DNA from: Burkholderiaceae bacterium
Lineage (GTDB): Bacteria; Pseudomonadota; Gammaproteobacteria; Burkholderiales; Burkholderiaceae
NCBI GenBank assembly: GCA_021166835.1
Contig: JAJPEN010000037.1
Location: 1 to 64,000 of the forward strand
Direction of reading: 5' to 3'
DNA length: 64,000 nucleotides
This document shows positions 39,359-49,123 of the stretch, piece by piece. How positions within the stretch are numbered: position 1 is the stretch's first letter; every line of letters begins with the position of its first letter. Position numbers and translations under genes: made by a program. The notes beneath the pieces are model-generated. The model ran no database searches. It saw only the letters and a program-made list of their open reading frames with translations, and was not told where the DNA came from.

Positions 39359-39390
39359 CTCTCACGCTTTTCTGGCTCTCACGCTTTTCT
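39359..39390 (+). promoter_or_regulatory. 15-bp direct repeat upstream of the sulfatase-family gene
   Basis: CTCTCACGCTTTTCT occurs twice, at 39359-39373 and 39376-39390, separated by GG (17-base period), 40 bases before the start of the next gene. Response regulators of the OmpR class bind direct repeats, and such a regulator lies just upstream, so this is a candidate binding site. The 17-base period is longer than the common 10-11, so another regulator or a chance duplication is possible. Confidence 0.45.
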
Positions 39391-39430
39391 TACAGGCTGC
39401 CGCGCCGGCGCTCACGCGCCGTCGAGCATC

Positions 39431-41479
39431 GTGGCGGGCATGCCTGGATCCCCGCTTGTCCGTCGCACGCTGTCGATCTCCCATCAGGCCAGCGTCGATG
39501 CCGTTGCCGTTTTCGCGCTGCTCGTCGTCACGTGGACGGCGACCCGCGTCGTGCTGGCCGCGCTCGCCTGGCCGGAACTCGATGCGCATCCTTTCCCGCT
39601 GCTCGCGGTCTTCGGGCGCGGCCTGGCGATCGACGCGCTGCTCGCCGCGTCGGTGTCGTCGGCGGTGCTCGCCGTGCGCGCGCTCGTGCACGGCGGCGCG
39701 CAGCGCCCGCGGGGCTCACACGCGATCCGGGCCTTGCGCCTTGCGATCTTCGCGTCGGCAGCGGCATTCGTCGCGATCGCCGAGGTGCTGTTCTGGGACG
39801 AGTTCTCGGTACGCTTCAACTTCATCGCCGTCGACTACCTGGTCTACACGACCGAGGTCATCGGCAACATCCGCGAGTCGTATCCCCTCGTGCCGCTGCT
39901 CGCGGCGGTGGCGGCGGCCGGAGCGGTGGGCGCGCTGCTGCTGGCGCGGTCGTTTCCGCTTCGGCTGCAGCCGGCGTGGCCATGGCGAACGCGCCTGCTC
40001 GTGTCGTCGTCGGCGATCGTCGTTGCCGTGTTCGCCGGGCGGGCCGCGATCGCGCTCGACGACGGCACCGGGTCGGCGGCTTCGTTGCACGCCGACGTTC
40101 CCGCCCAGGAGCTGGCGCGCAACGGGCCGGCGAGCTTCGTCGCCGCGTATCGCGACAACGAGCTGTCGTTTCGCCGCTTCTACGCGACGATCGACGATGC
40201 GCGCGCGCTTCGCCTGGCCGGACCCTGGCCGCGGCCGCAGCCCGCGCCTTCGATCGAACGGGTCGCCACCCGAGCCGCGCGCGAGCGGCCGCGGCACGTC
40301 GTCGTGATCCAGGTCGAGAGCCTGAGCGCGGACTATCTGGGCGTCTTCGGCAATCCGAACGGACTGACGCCCAATCTCGATCGTCTCGCGCGCGAGGGCG
40401 TCTCCTTCACCGAGCTGTACGCGACCGGCACGCGGACGGTTCGCGGGCTCGAGGCGCTTTCCGCCGGACTGCCGCCGCTGCCCGGCCAGTCGCTCGTGCG
40501 CCGCCCCGACAACGCGGGCATGCAGACGCTGGGCTCGGTGCTGCGCGAGCACGGCTTCGAGGCGACGTTCCTGTACGGCGGCTACGGCTACTTCGACAAC
40601 ATGAACGAGTTCTTCGGCGCGAACGGCTACCGTGTGCGCGATCGCAGCGACATCCCGCGCGAGCGCGTGGGTTTCGCCAACATCTGGGGCATCGCCGACG
40701 AATACCTGTTCGACGACGCGCTCGGGCAGATGGATCGCGCGGCGAGCCATGGCCGTCGCCAGCTGCTGCACCTGATGACGACGTCGAATCACCGCCCCTA
40801 CAGCTATCCGCAGGGGCGCATCGACATCCCGTCGAAGACCGGCCGCAGCGGCGCCGTGAAGTACACCGACTGGGCGATCGGCCGCTTCATCGAGGCGGCG
40901 CGCAGCCGTCCGTGGTTCGACCAGACGCTGTTCGTCATCGTCGCCGACCATTGCGGTTCGGTCGCCGGCAAGACGCGGATTCCGCCGCAGCGCTACCGGA
41001 TCCCGGCGATCCTCTACTGGCCCGGGCATCTGGCGCCGCGCGGGATCTCCGCGCTGTCGAGCCAGATCGATCTGCCGCCGACGATCACCGCGCTGCTGGG
41101 CATCGACGACGGCGGTCGATTCTTCGGGCAGGACCGTTTCGTCGCGCATCCGCTGGAGCGCGCCTTCCTCGGGAACTACCAGGAGATCGGCGTGCTCACG
41201 CCCGGCAGGCGCGGCGAGCGCGACCTCGTCGTGCTCTCGCCGCACCGGCGCGTCGAGCAGTACCGGATCGCCGGCGACGGCAGCCAGCGCCTCGTTGCCG
41301 TCGACCCGTCGAAAGCCGATCAGGCGATCGCGCAGTACCAGCTCGCCGACACGATCGTCCAGGCCGCACGCCATCGGCCGGGCGAGGGCGTCGCGTTCGT
41401 CGCGGAAACGGCTGCCCGCTCAGCGCTCGGGTCCGCGCGGCCGGCCGCGCGTGCGCCGCACGGCGGAAGCCTGCCGTAG
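39431..41479 (+). CDS. LtaS/EptA-type membrane sulfatase-fold transferase
   Basis: A 682-residue membrane enzyme. Five or so N-terminal hydrophobic segments (residues about 22-235) are followed by a periplasmic alkaline-phosphatase/sulfatase domain. VVVIQVESLSADYLGVFGNP holds the first metal Glu, ELYATGTRTVRGLEALSAGL the nucleophile Thr region (about 332-337), and FVIVADHCGSVAGKT the Asp-His metal pair. Family members transfer phosphoglycerol or phosphoethanolamine to envelope lipids or glycans. The substrate is unknown. The kinase/regulator pair upstream hints at envelope stress control. The start is GTG 39431 or ATG 39440. Confidence 0.85.
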   Translation: MAGMPGSPLVRRTLSISHQASVDAVAVFALLVVTWTATRVVLAALAWPELDAHPFPLLAVFGRGLAIDALLAASVSSAVLAVRALVHGGAQRPRGSHAIRALRLAIFASAAAFVAIAEVLFWDEFSVRFNFIAVDYLVYTTEVIGNIRESYPLVPLLAAVAAAGAVGALLLARSFPLRLQPAWPWRTRLLVSSSAIVVAVFAGRAAIALDDGTGSAASLHADVPAQELARNGPASFVAAYRDNELSFRRFYATIDDARALRLAGPWPRPQPAPSIERVATRAARERPRHVVVIQVESLSADYLGVFGNPNGLTPNLDRLAREGVSFTELYATGTRTVRGLEALSAGLPPLPGQSLVRRPDNAGMQTLGSVLREHGFEATFLYGGYGYFDNMNEFFGANGYRVRDRSDIPRERVGFANIWGIADEYLFDDALGQMDRAASHGRRQLLHLMTTSNHRPYSYPQGRIDIPSKTGRSGAVKYTDWAIGRFIEAARSRPWFDQTLFVIVADHCGSVAGKTRIPPQRYRIPAILYWPGHLAPRGISALSSQIDLPPTITALLGIDDGGRFFGQDRFVAHPLERAFLGNYQEIGVLTPGRRGERDLVVLSPHRRVEQYRIAGDGSQRLVAVDPSKADQAIAQYQLADTIVQAARHRPGEGVAFVAETAARSALGSARPAARAPHGGSLP

Positions 41480-42322
41480 CGCGTTGCGCAGCGCCACCGC
41501 TGCCTCGCCGATGTCGGCGCGCTGGCGCAGCAGCACCGAGGTGGCGCCCAGCGCCGGCAGGCCGCGCGCCGGAGATCGGTCGAGCGCGTGCGCGCGGCCG
41601 ACGTCGGCGGGCAGCGCGACGATGCCCAGTCCGCGACGCGCCGCCTCGATGCACATCGCCAGGCTCGGCGCCTCGAACACGACGCGGTGACGCGCCGTGC
41701 TGCCGGCGAGGGCGGCATCGCTGCGCCGGCGCAGCGCGCCGCCGCGCGGCGGCGCGATCACCGGCCAGGGCGCGTTCTCGGTGGCCGGCATCGCGCGTCC
41801 GTACCACAGCAGCCGCTCGCGCGAGACCAGGGTCGCCCCGCCGGTCGCGCCGTCGGCGTGCTCGAGCAGCAGATCGAAGCCGCCTTGCGCGAAGCTCTCG
41901 TGCAGCGCCTCGCTGTCGTCGATGCGCAACTGCAACTCGACCTGCGGCCACGCATGCGCGAAATCGCGAACCGTCTCGATCAGCCCCAGGCCGAGCGCCA
42001 CCGACTCGTCGGCGCCCAGGCGCACTTCGCCCGACAGCGCCGGCGCGTCCAGCCGCGTGAGGACGATCGTCTGCAGCCGCAGCAGTTCGCGCGCGATCGG
42101 CAACAGGCGCAGCGCCGTTTCCGTCGGTTCCACCGAGCGCGTCGTGCGCTCGAGCAGCGTCGCACCCACCAGCTTCTCGAGGCGCCGGATCTGCAGGCTC
42201 ACGGCCGGCTGCGTCGTGCCTAGTTCGCGCGCCGCGCGCGAGAAGTTGCGCGTGTCGACGACGGCGAGCAGCGCGCGCAGCAGCGAGGCGGGCAGGTCCT
42301 TCGTGCGGGGATCGTCCTTCAC
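41420..42322 (-). CDS. LysR-family transcriptional regulator
   Basis: A 300-residue regulator. The N-terminal winged helix is LRALLAVVDTRNFSRAAREL then GTTQPAVSLQIRRLEKLVGA. The effector domain follows with LSGEVRLGADESVALGLGLI and CIEAARRGLGIVALPADVGR. GTG 42322 overlaps the mnmC stop (GTGA) and follows GGAAGGGAACG. Its 3' end overlaps the convergent sulfatase gene by 60 bases. It is downstream of mnmC rather than divergent from a target, so the regulated gene is not obvious. Confidence 0.88.
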   Translation of the reverse strand: MKDDPRTKDLPASLLRALLAVVDTRNFSRAARELGTTQPAVSLQIRRLEKLVGATLLERTTRSVEPTETALRLLPIARELLRLQTIVLTRLDAPALSGEVRLGADESVALGLGLIETVRDFAHAWPQVELQLRIDDSEALHESFAQGGFDLLLEHADGATGGATLVSRERLLWYGRAMPATENAPWPVIAPPRGGALRRRSDAALAGSTARHRVVFEAPSLAMCIEAARRGLGIVALPADVGRAHALDRSPARGLPALGATSVLLRQRADIGEAAVALRNALRQASAVRRTRGRPRGPER

Positions 42323-44271
42323 CGTTCCCTTCCTTTGCGCAGATGCCTGCGCAGGAAGCGCGCCGGGTCGATCGCGCGCAGCAGATCCGATTCGATCGGC
42401 GCTGGGGAGCCGTCGGCCAGCGCCGGCAGGCAGCGGGCCGCCAGGCAGGCCCACAGCACGCCGCGCGCGCCGAAGCCGAAGGCGCCGTACATTCCGGGCG
42501 CACGCGGCAGCGGATGCCGCGCATCGCGCACGAGCCGATCGGCGTCGATGCCGGCGCCCGCCTCGTCGGGCATCTCGCCGATCGACGCGATGCGGTCTGC
42601 GCTCGACCAGCGTACGCCCACCGACGCGCTGCGCGCGCAGCGCATCCAGTCGTCGGCCCGCGTCTGCACCGACGAGGGAGCGAGCATGCGCGCGAGGCGC
42701 CGCACATTGCTCGCATCGGCATCCGCCGAGAACTCGACGCAGTCGCCGGCTTCGAAGGTCGCGCCGACGAGGATCCGGTCTTCGGCCGGTGCCGCCCAGG
42801 CGAGCCCGCTCACCGCGCGACGCAGCCCGGGCAGGCATTCGCGCGGGAGCCAGGTGCTCTGTCCGTGCATCGCGCGCATCCGGATCGACGAGCTGGCGCC
42901 GAGCCGCATCGCATCGGCTGCGTTGGCCAGCACGACGATCGCCGCTCGCGCGATCGCCCGGCCGTCGGCGTCGAGCGCGCGCCAGCCGAGGTCGTCGCGC
43001 TCGAGGCGTTCGACGCGCGTGCCGGTGCGCAGCGCGATCGCGTCGCAGGCGAGCCAGCGCCGCACCAGCGCGCGCGGATCCTCGACGTGCGCGCGGGGCA
43101 GCCACAGCGCCCCACGCGGCAGCGTGACGCCGGCGAGTTGGCCGGCTTCGATGCGGTCGACGTGCCGGACGAATTCGGCGGGAAAGCGCAGCGCCGCGAG
43201 CATCGCGATCCGCTTCTCCGACTGCTCGTCGTCGGCATCCAGCACGAGCTTGCCGTCCGGCGGCGGCGTGTCGTCGTCGGCCAGCCACTCGCGAGCGGAG
43301 AGCCCGGCGCGGGTGAGCCGCGCCAGCACGTTGTCGTCGATCGACAGATGCAGGTGGTCGGCGGCCAGCGGCTGTCCCGAACCGCCGCCGGCCGGCAGCG
43401 CCTGCGCCTCGACGACCTGCACCTTCCAGCCGCGACGCGCGAAGCCGGCGGCGGTGGCCGTGCCCGCGAACCCGGCGCCGACGACGAGCACGTCGTTCGA
43501 CGGCCAATCGCGCGGCGCAGGCGGGGCAGGGAAGCTGCGCCAGCGCGGCGCATATCGTCCCTGCAGCCGATGCCGCTTCCCGCCGTGGCCGGCGACGCGC
43601 TCGACCTCGAATCCGGCGGCGACGAGCGCATCGCGCACGGCCGCAGCCGCCGTCCAGGTCGCGAAAGGGGCACCCGGGCGGGCGAGGCGCGCAACCGCGC
43701 GCATCGTCGCTTCGTCCCACATCGCCGGGTTGCGGGCGGGCGCGAAGCCGTCGAGAAAGATCGCGTCGGCCGCCATCCGCAGCCTGCCCATCATGCGCGA
43801 TGCATCGCCCAGGCACAGGTGCAGCACGGCGTCGGCATCGTCGAACTCGATCGCGTGCATCCCGGGCAGCGCGAGCGGCCAGCGCGCACGCAGGCGCGCA
43901 GCGTCGGCGGCGTCGGCGCCGAGCGCCTCGTGCACGCGCGCGAGGTCCGTGCGCGCGAGCGGGTGCGCTTCGATCGAAACGAAATGCAGGCGCAGTCCCG
44001 CGGGCGCGACGTCGCGCCAGGCCGCGAGCGTCTCGAGGAAATTCAGCCCGGCGCCGAAACCGAGTTCGAGCACCGCGAAGGGCCGTGCGATGCGGGCTTC
44101 GGAGCGGTGCAGCGCGCGCCATCGCTGCGGCAGCGCGCATCCTTCGACGAACACCTCGCGCGCCTCGGCGCGCGCGCCGCTGCGGCTGCGGAAGACGTCG
44201 CCGAAGCGCGCGCTGAAGGGCGCGCCGCTCTCATCGAAGACGATCGGCGGGTGCGGTTCGATCGGGTCCAT
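42319..44271 (-). CDS. mnmC: Bifunctional tRNA wobble-uridine modification enzyme MnmC
   Basis: A 650-residue enzyme that finishes the mnm5s2U34 modification of tRNAs. The N-terminal methyltransferase (MnmC2) has VLELGFGAGLNFLETLAAWR and AIFLDGFAPARNPAMWD. The C-terminal FAD domain (MnmC1) starts at VLVVGAGFAGTATAAGFARR with AADHLHLSIDDNVLARL and ends GMYGAFGFGARGVLWACLAA. The two-domain layout matches E. coli MnmC. It is divergent from the SPW-repeat gene (about 100 bases between starts) and coupled to lysR. Confidence 0.95.
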   Translation of the reverse strand: MDPIEPHPPIVFDESGAPFSARFGDVFRSRSGARAEAREVFVEGCALPQRWRALHRSEARIARPFAVLELGFGAGLNFLETLAAWRDVAPAGLRLHFVSIEAHPLARTDLARVHEALGADAADAARLRARWPLALPGMHAIEFDDADAVLHLCLGDASRMMGRLRMAADAIFLDGFAPARNPAMWDEATMRAVARLARPGAPFATWTAAAAVRDALVAAGFEVERVAGHGGKRHRLQGRYAPRWRSFPAPPAPRDWPSNDVLVVGAGFAGTATAAGFARRGWKVQVVEAQALPAGGGSGQPLAADHLHLSIDDNVLARLTRAGLSAREWLADDDTPPPDGKLVLDADDEQSEKRIAMLAALRFPAEFVRHVDRIEAGQLAGVTLPRGALWLPRAHVEDPRALVRRWLACDAIALRTGTRVERLERDDLGWRALDADGRAIARAAIVVLANAADAMRLGASSSIRMRAMHGQSTWLPRECLPGLRRAVSGLAWAAPAEDRILVGATFEAGDCVEFSADADASNVRRLARMLAPSSVQTRADDWMRCARSASVGVRWSSADRIASIGEMPDEAGAGIDADRLVRDARHPLPRAPGMYGAFGFGARGVLWACLAARCLPALADGSPAPIESDLLRAIDPARFLRRHLRKGRER

Positions 44272-44375
44272 CGGTTCGGTGCGCCTGTCCTCGTCCGCGT
44301 CGAGGCGGTCGCTCGGAGGCGCGCGACCGCCATGGTAATGTGCATCACTGCTTCGAGAGTCGCGGGACGGAGTCG

Positions 44376-44738
44376 ATGATCAGGGCGCATTGGCAGGATC
44401 GCATCGAAGTGGCCCTCGGGCTGTGGCTCGTCGCGTCGCCTTTCGTGCTCGGCCTGGAGACCACGCAGGCGGCCGCGTGGTCGGCGATGGTCGCCGGCGT
44501 GGCGATCGTCACTTTCGCGGTCGACGCCTTCTACTATCCCGAGATCGTCGAGGAGTGGGGCAATCTGGCGATCGGGCTGCTGCTGCTCGCGTCGCCGTGG
44601 CTGCTCGGCTACGCGCCGGTGCGCATCGCGACGATCAACGCCGTGGTCTGCGGCGTGGCGATCGCCGCGCTCTCATTCTCCACCGTGGGCGACATCCGGC
44701 GCGAGCGCCGCGCGCGCGCGCTGCGCGGCGAATCCTGA
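44376..44738 (+). CDS. SPW-repeat membrane protein
   Basis: A 120-residue protein with two copies of the SPW repeat: IEVALGLWLVASPFVLGLET near the N-terminus and NLAIGLLLLASPWLLGYAPV in the second half. Each is a two-helix membrane hairpin. Family members are small membrane proteins of unknown function. I start at ATG 44376 (MIRAHWQDRI), which gives the repeat at once. It precedes the BT1-type transporter by 14 bases. Confidence 0.8.
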   Translation: MIRAHWQDRIEVALGLWLVASPFVLGLETTQAAAWSAMVAGVAIVTFAVDAFYYPEIVEEWGNLAIGLLLLASPWLLGYAPVRIATINAVVCGVAIAALSFSTVGDIRRERRARALRGES

Positions 44739-44752
44739 AGCGCATCTTGCCG

Positions 44753-46417
44753 ATGCACGCCCAGCGCTCGACGCCGCGCCGCGGGCCGGCGTCCGGCGCA
44801 CATATCGGCGCCTGGTTCGACCGCAACGTCTTCGCGCTTGCGCGCGACATGCGCGTGTCGTACCTGCCGCCGCTGATGGTCTACGTCGCCGCCGGCATCT
44901 CGGGGCTGACGGCGATCGTCGGCACCTTCTTCGTCAAGGAATACCTCGGGCTGTCGGCGGAATTCCTCGCCGCGCTCGGTTTCTGGGCGGGCCTGCCGTG
45001 GGCGCTGAAGATGCCGCTCGGCCACCTCGTCGACCTGATCTGGCGCCACAAGGCCGCGCTCGTCTGGCTCGGCGCCTCGCTGATCGCGGCAAGCCTCTTC
45101 GTGATGATCGGGCTGCTGGCCGACCCGCAGCGCATGCGCGCGATCATGTCGGCCGAGTCGTGGTACGTGCTCGCGGCGCTGCTCGCGCCGATTGGCTACG
45201 TGACGCAGGACGTCGTCGCCGACGCGATGACGGTCGAGGCGGTGCCGCGCTTCGACGAGCGCGGCGAGCCGCTGCCCGAAGAGCGGGTGCGCGCGATGCA
45301 CACGACGATGCAGACGCTCGGGCGCGTGGCGATCATCGGCGGATCGGTGCTGGTCGCGCTGGCCAACGTGTTCCTGCTGCGCGACGCGAACCTGCTCCCC
45401 GAGGCGCAGAAGCTCGACGTCTACATCCGCGTCTACGTCTACGCGCTGGTCATTCCCGTGGTGTCGGTGGCGGGCGTGCTGTTCGCGTCGTGGCTGCGGC
45501 GGCGCGAGGGACGGCGCCTGCGCCGGCAGGGCGTGCCGAAGGACGAAATCCATCGGCGGCTGGACGTGCAGGCCGAGCGCCCGCCGGTGAACTGGTGGGT
45601 GCTCGGCGGCGGGCTTGCCTTCGCCGTGCTGTCGCTCGGCGTGGGGCTGGGCAACGTGCCGGCCGCCGAGGAGATCGTCTTCGTCGTCTCGATGACGATC
45701 GTCGTCACGCTGATGGTGCGCCTGACGCGCGATCTCGCGCCGGCGGCGCGCGAGACGCTGCTCGGTACGGCGCTCGTCATCTTCGTGTTCCGGGCGCTGC
45801 CCACGCCGGGCGCCGGACAGACCTGGTGGATGATCGACGTGCTCGGCTTCGACCAGCAGTTCCTGTCGGTACTCGCCGTCATCGGCAGCGTGCTGACGCT
45901 GGCGGGCCTGTTCATCTTTCGCCGCTTCATGGCCGAGCGGTCGATCTACTACATCGTCGCGGTGCTGACCGTCGTCGCCACGCTGCTTTCGCTGCCGATC
46001 GTCGGCATGTTCTACGGGCTGCATCACTGGACGGCGGCGCACACCGGCGGCGTCGTCGATGCGCGCTTCATCGTGCTCGTCGACACCGCGGTCGAATCGC
46101 CGCTTGGACAGATCGCGATGGTGCCGATGCTCGCGTGGATCGCGAACTCGGCGCCGGCGCAGTTGAAGGCGACGTATTTCGCCGTGATGGCCTCGTTCAC
46201 GAATCTCGCGCTGTCGGCTTCGCAGCTGTTCACCCAGTACCTGAACGACCTGTTCCTCGTCACGCGCGAGGTGCGCGATCCGGTGAGCGGGGCGGTGAAG
46301 GTGCCGGCCGACTACAGCCAGCTCGGCGAGCTGATGGTGGTGGTCGTCGCGATCGGTTTCTTCGTTCCGATGGCGACGATCGTGCTCGCGCGCATCGCGC
46401 GGCTGCGCAGCGCATGA
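44753..46417 (+). CDS. BT1/folate-biopterin-type major facilitator transporter
   Basis: A 554-residue membrane protein with around twelve to fourteen hydrophobic segments. The N-terminal repeat YVAAGISGLTAIVGTFFVKE then FWAGLPWALKMPLGHLVDLI and GYVTQDVVADAMTVEAVPRF matches the folate-biopterin (BT1) family of the MFS. The central cytoplasmic loop is basic (RRREGRRLRRQ). Members carry pterins or related compounds in plants, protozoa and cyanobacteria; the cargo here is not known. The stop overlaps the start of the DUF3108 gene. Confidence 0.8.
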   Translation: MHAQRSTPRRGPASGAHIGAWFDRNVFALARDMRVSYLPPLMVYVAAGISGLTAIVGTFFVKEYLGLSAEFLAALGFWAGLPWALKMPLGHLVDLIWRHKAALVWLGASLIAASLFVMIGLLADPQRMRAIMSAESWYVLAALLAPIGYVTQDVVADAMTVEAVPRFDERGEPLPEERVRAMHTTMQTLGRVAIIGGSVLVALANVFLLRDANLLPEAQKLDVYIRVYVYALVIPVVSVAGVLFASWLRRREGRRLRRQGVPKDEIHRRLDVQAERPPVNWWVLGGGLAFAVLSLGVGLGNVPAAEEIVFVVSMTIVVTLMVRLTRDLAPAARETLLGTALVIFVFRALPTPGAGQTWWMIDVLGFDQQFLSVLAVIGSVLTLAGLFIFRRFMAERSIYYIVAVLTVVATLLSLPIVGMFYGLHHWTAAHTGGVVDARFIVLVDTAVESPLGQIAMVPMLAWIANSAPAQLKATYFAVMASFTNLALSASQLFTQYLNDLFLVTREVRDPVSGAVKVPADYSQLGELMVVVVAIGFFVPMATIVLARIARLRSA

Positions 46418-47631
46418 GGGTTCGGCGCTCGCCGTTGCGGGCCGGGGCGGCGGTGTTCGTGCTGCTCTCGGTGGCGATGCATGCGGCCGTCTGGAACGCG
46501 GCACGCCGCGCCGCGCCGCAGCCGTCGGCCGAGCCGCCGCAGCCGGCCGTGGTGCGGCTGGTCGCTCCGGCCGCGCCGCAACCGCCGGCCGCCACCATGC
46601 AGGCGCCGGCGGCAGGCGCGATGCAGGCGCCGGCGAGCGCGGCGAATGCTTCGCGGCCGAGGCCGCGGAAACCCATGCCGAAGCGCAGCATGCGGCCCGC
46701 CGCGGCAGACGCGCCTGCCGCGCGGCAGGCGCATCCGGCGCAGGCGGCGACGCCGAACCCCGCCGCCTGGCGAGGCCCGGTGACGCTGCCCGAGTTCGAT
46801 GACTCGATCGACGTGGCGCTCGCCTTCGCCGCGCCGCCCGATGCCGCGCCGCCCGAAACGGCGGCTGCGCCTTCCGGCGTCGATGCTGCGCCGGCTCCCG
46901 GCGACGAGGCGGCGACTGCCGTGACGACCGCGGCCCAGGAAGCGCAGTCTTCGTCGCCGAAGCCGCTGCACGTGACGCCTGCCAGCGGCAGCGTGCGCTA
47001 CCGCGTGCACTACGGCGACCCGGCCGACGGCAACGTCGTCGCGTTGCTCGAACAGCGCTACGAGATCGACGAGCATCGCTATCGGCTGCACAGCGAGGGG
47101 CGCGCCACCGGCATCGTCTCCTGGATCTATCGCGGCACGCTGCTGCAGGAGAGCAGCGGCCGCGTGTCGGCTTCCGGACTGCAGCCCGAGCGTTATCGCG
47201 AGCGACGCGGCGAGCGCAGGGAGAAGGAAGCCGTGCTCGACGCCGGCACCGAACGCGTGCGCTTCGCCTCGGGCGCGGAGGCGGCATTGCCGCCGGGCGT
47301 GCAGGACCGGCTGTCGGTATTCGTCCAGCTCGGGCTGCTGCTGCAGGCAGACCCGTTGCGCTTCGCCCCCGGCGCGGTCGTCGAGATTCCGGTGCTCTCC
47401 AACTCGCGCATCGAGGCTTCGTCGTTCCGCGTGCTCGGAAGCGAGACCATCGCGGCCGGCGCCATCGATCTGGCCGCGCTGCATCTTCGCCGCGCTCCGC
47501 TCGACGACGAGGAGCCGGCGATCGATCTGTGGCTCGCGCTCGAGCCGCGCGTGCTGCCGCTGCGCGTGCGCATCACCGAATCGAGCGGGCGCGCCCTGGA
47601 CCAGGTCGTCGTCCTCGACGACGACCGCTGA
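46414..47631 (+). CDS. DUF3108 domain protein with proline/alanine-rich linker
   Basis: A 405-residue protein. An N-terminal membrane anchor (residues 8-28, LRAGAAVFVLLSVAMHAAVW) leads into a long Pro/Ala-rich linker to about residue 190, resembling TonB-like spacers. The DUF3108 domain begins near RYRVHYGDPADGNVVALLEQ and includes IVSWIYRGTLLQESSGRVSA. It probably lies in the periplasm. DUF3108 proteins have no firm biochemical role. The 4-base overlap (ATGA) with the transporter suggests coupled expression. Confidence 0.78.
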   Translation: MRVRRSPLRAGAAVFVLLSVAMHAAVWNAARRAAPQPSAEPPQPAVVRLVAPAAPQPPAATMQAPAAGAMQAPASAANASRPRPRKPMPKRSMRPAAADAPAARQAHPAQAATPNPAAWRGPVTLPEFDDSIDVALAFAAPPDAAPPETAAAPSGVDAAPAPGDEAATAVTTAAQEAQSSSPKPLHVTPASGSVRYRVHYGDPADGNVVALLEQRYEIDEHRYRLHSEGRATGIVSWIYRGTLLQESSGRVSASGLQPERYRERRGERREKEAVLDAGTERVRFASGAEAALPPGVQDRLSVFVQLGLLLQADPLRFAPGAVVEIPVLSNSRIEASSFRVLGSETIAAGAIDLAALHLRRAPLDDEEPAIDLWLALEPRVLPLRVRITESSGRALDQVVVLDDDR

Positions 47632-47700
47632 GCGCGGCGCCGGTCGTCCACCCCGGTCTTCGGCGCAACGCGCGCCGGTGCTGCGTTATCCTCGTCGTCC

Positions 47701-49035
47701 ATGACGCACATCCTGCATCGCACGCTGAACCGCCGCTTCCCGGTCGCCGTCGGCGGCGAGGGAACGACGCTCGTCGACGCCGACGGCAAGCGCTATCTCG
47801 ACGCCTCGGGCGGCGCCGCCGTCTCGTGCCTGGGGCACGGACACCCGGACGTTCGCGCCGCGATGCACGAGCAGATCGACCGGCTCGCCTACGCGCATAC
47901 GAGCTTCTTCACCACCGAGGTGGCCGAGACGCTCGCCGACCTGCTGATCGAGGGCGCGCCGCAGGGCATCGGCCGCGTCTATTTCGTCTCGGGCGGCTCC
48001 GAGGCGGTCGAGGCGGCGCTGAAGATGGCGCGACAGTACTTCGTCGAGATCGGACAGCCGCAGCGCAGGCATTTCATCGCGCGACGCCAGAGCTATCACG
48101 GCAACACGCTCGGCGCGCTCGCCGTCGGCGGCAACGAGTGGCGCCGGCGCCAGTTCGCGCCGCTGCTGGTCGACGTCGCGCACGTCTCGCCGTGCTACGA
48201 GTACCGCGGTCGTCGTGCCGGCGAGAGCGCCGAGGACTACGGTCGCCGGCTGGTCGACGAGCTTGCCGCGCAGATCGATGCGCTGGGCGGCGAGAACGTC
48301 ATCGCCTTCGTCGCCGAAACGGTAGGCGGGGCGACCGCCGGCGCGATCGAGCCCGTTGCCGGATATTTCCGCGGCATCCGCGAGCTGTGCGACCGTCACG
48401 GCATCCTGCTGATCCTCGACGAAGTGATGTGCGGCATGGGCCGCACCGGCACGCTGCACGCCTGCGAGCAGGAGGGCGTGACGCCCGACCTGATGACGAT
48501 CGCCAAAGGCCTGGGCGGCGGCTACCAGCCGATCGGAGCGGTGCTCGTGCAGTCGCGCATCGTCGAGGCCTTCTCGCGCGGCAGCGGCTTCTTCCAGCAT
48601 GGGCACACCTATCTTGGCCATCCTGTCGCGTGCGCGGCGGCGCTGGCCGTGCAGCGCGTGATCCGCCGCGACGGACTGCTCGCCGCCTGCCAAAGGATGG
48701 GCGAGGCGCTCGAGGCGCGACTGCGCGCGCGCTTTGGCGCGCACGAGCACGTCGGCGACATCCGCGGACGCGGCCTGTTCCGCGCGATCGAGCTGGTCGC
48801 CGACCGGGCAACGAAGGAGAGCTTCGACCCGGCGAAGAAGCTGCACGCGCGCATCAAGCAGGAGGCGATGTCGCGTGGCCTGCTCGTCTACCCGATGGGC
48901 GGAACCGTCGATGGCCAGCGCGGCGATCACGTGCTGCTCGCGCCGCCGTTCACCGTTTCGCCGGCCGAGATCGAGGCGATCGTCGAACGGCTCGGCGACG
49001 CGGTCGAGGCGTCGATCGCGGCTTCGCGCGGCTGA
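47701..49035 (+). CDS. Class III PLP-dependent aminotransferase
   Basis: A 444-residue omega-type transaminase. [19 protein letters not shown] and [15 protein letters not shown] form the cofactor pocket; [16 protein letters not shown] holds the conserved Asp, and [20 protein letters not shown] the PLP lysine. [17 protein letters not shown] is the phosphate-binding Thr region. The family uses omega-amino acids or amines as donors; the acceptor is not predictable. It is upstream of the TAXI receptor, and the shared gap has its own promoter, so co-regulation is not certain. Confidence 0.88.
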   Translation: MTHILHRTLNRRFPVAVGGEGTTLVDADGKRYLDASGGAAVSCLGHGHPDVRAAMHEQIDRLAYAHTSFFTTEVAETLADLLIEGAPQGIGRVYFVSGGSEAVEAALKMARQYFVEIGQPQRRHFIARRQSYHGNTLGALAVGGNEWRRRQFAPLLVDVAHVSPCYEYRGRRAGESAEDYGRRLVDELAAQIDALGGENVIAFVAETVGGATAGAIEPVAGYFRGIRELCDRHGILLILDEVMCGMGRTGTLHACEQEGVTPDLMTIAKGLGGGYQPIGAVLVQSRIVEAFSRGSGFFQHGHTYLGHPVACAAALAVQRVIRRDGLLAACQRMGEALEARLRARFGAHEHVGDIRGRGLFRAIELVADRATKESFDPAKKLHARIKQEAMSRGLLVYPMGGTVDGQRGDHVLLAPPFTVSPAEIEAIVERLGDAVEASIAASRG

Positions 49036-49052
49036 TCGACGTAGACCGGGGA

Positions 49053-49092
49053 GTTTTCCCGGGGTTGTCGGGAAAACGCGAAGCTGCATAAT
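49053..49092 (+). promoter_or_regulatory. Promoter with overlapping inverted repeat before the TAXI receptor gene
   Basis: A TTGTCG -35 (49065-49070), 16-base spacer and CATAAT -10 (49087-49092) precede the receptor gene. The -35 lies in the 7-base loop of a perfect 9-bp inverted repeat, GTTTTCCCG (49053-49061) with CGGGAAAAC (49069-49077). This arrangement suits an operator that blocks RNA polymerase. Alternatively the repeat is a terminator-like hairpin of the aminotransferase gene. Confidence 0.5.
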
Positions 49093-49123
49093 GGCCCGCC
49101 CCCACCGCACTGGAGATGCACCG

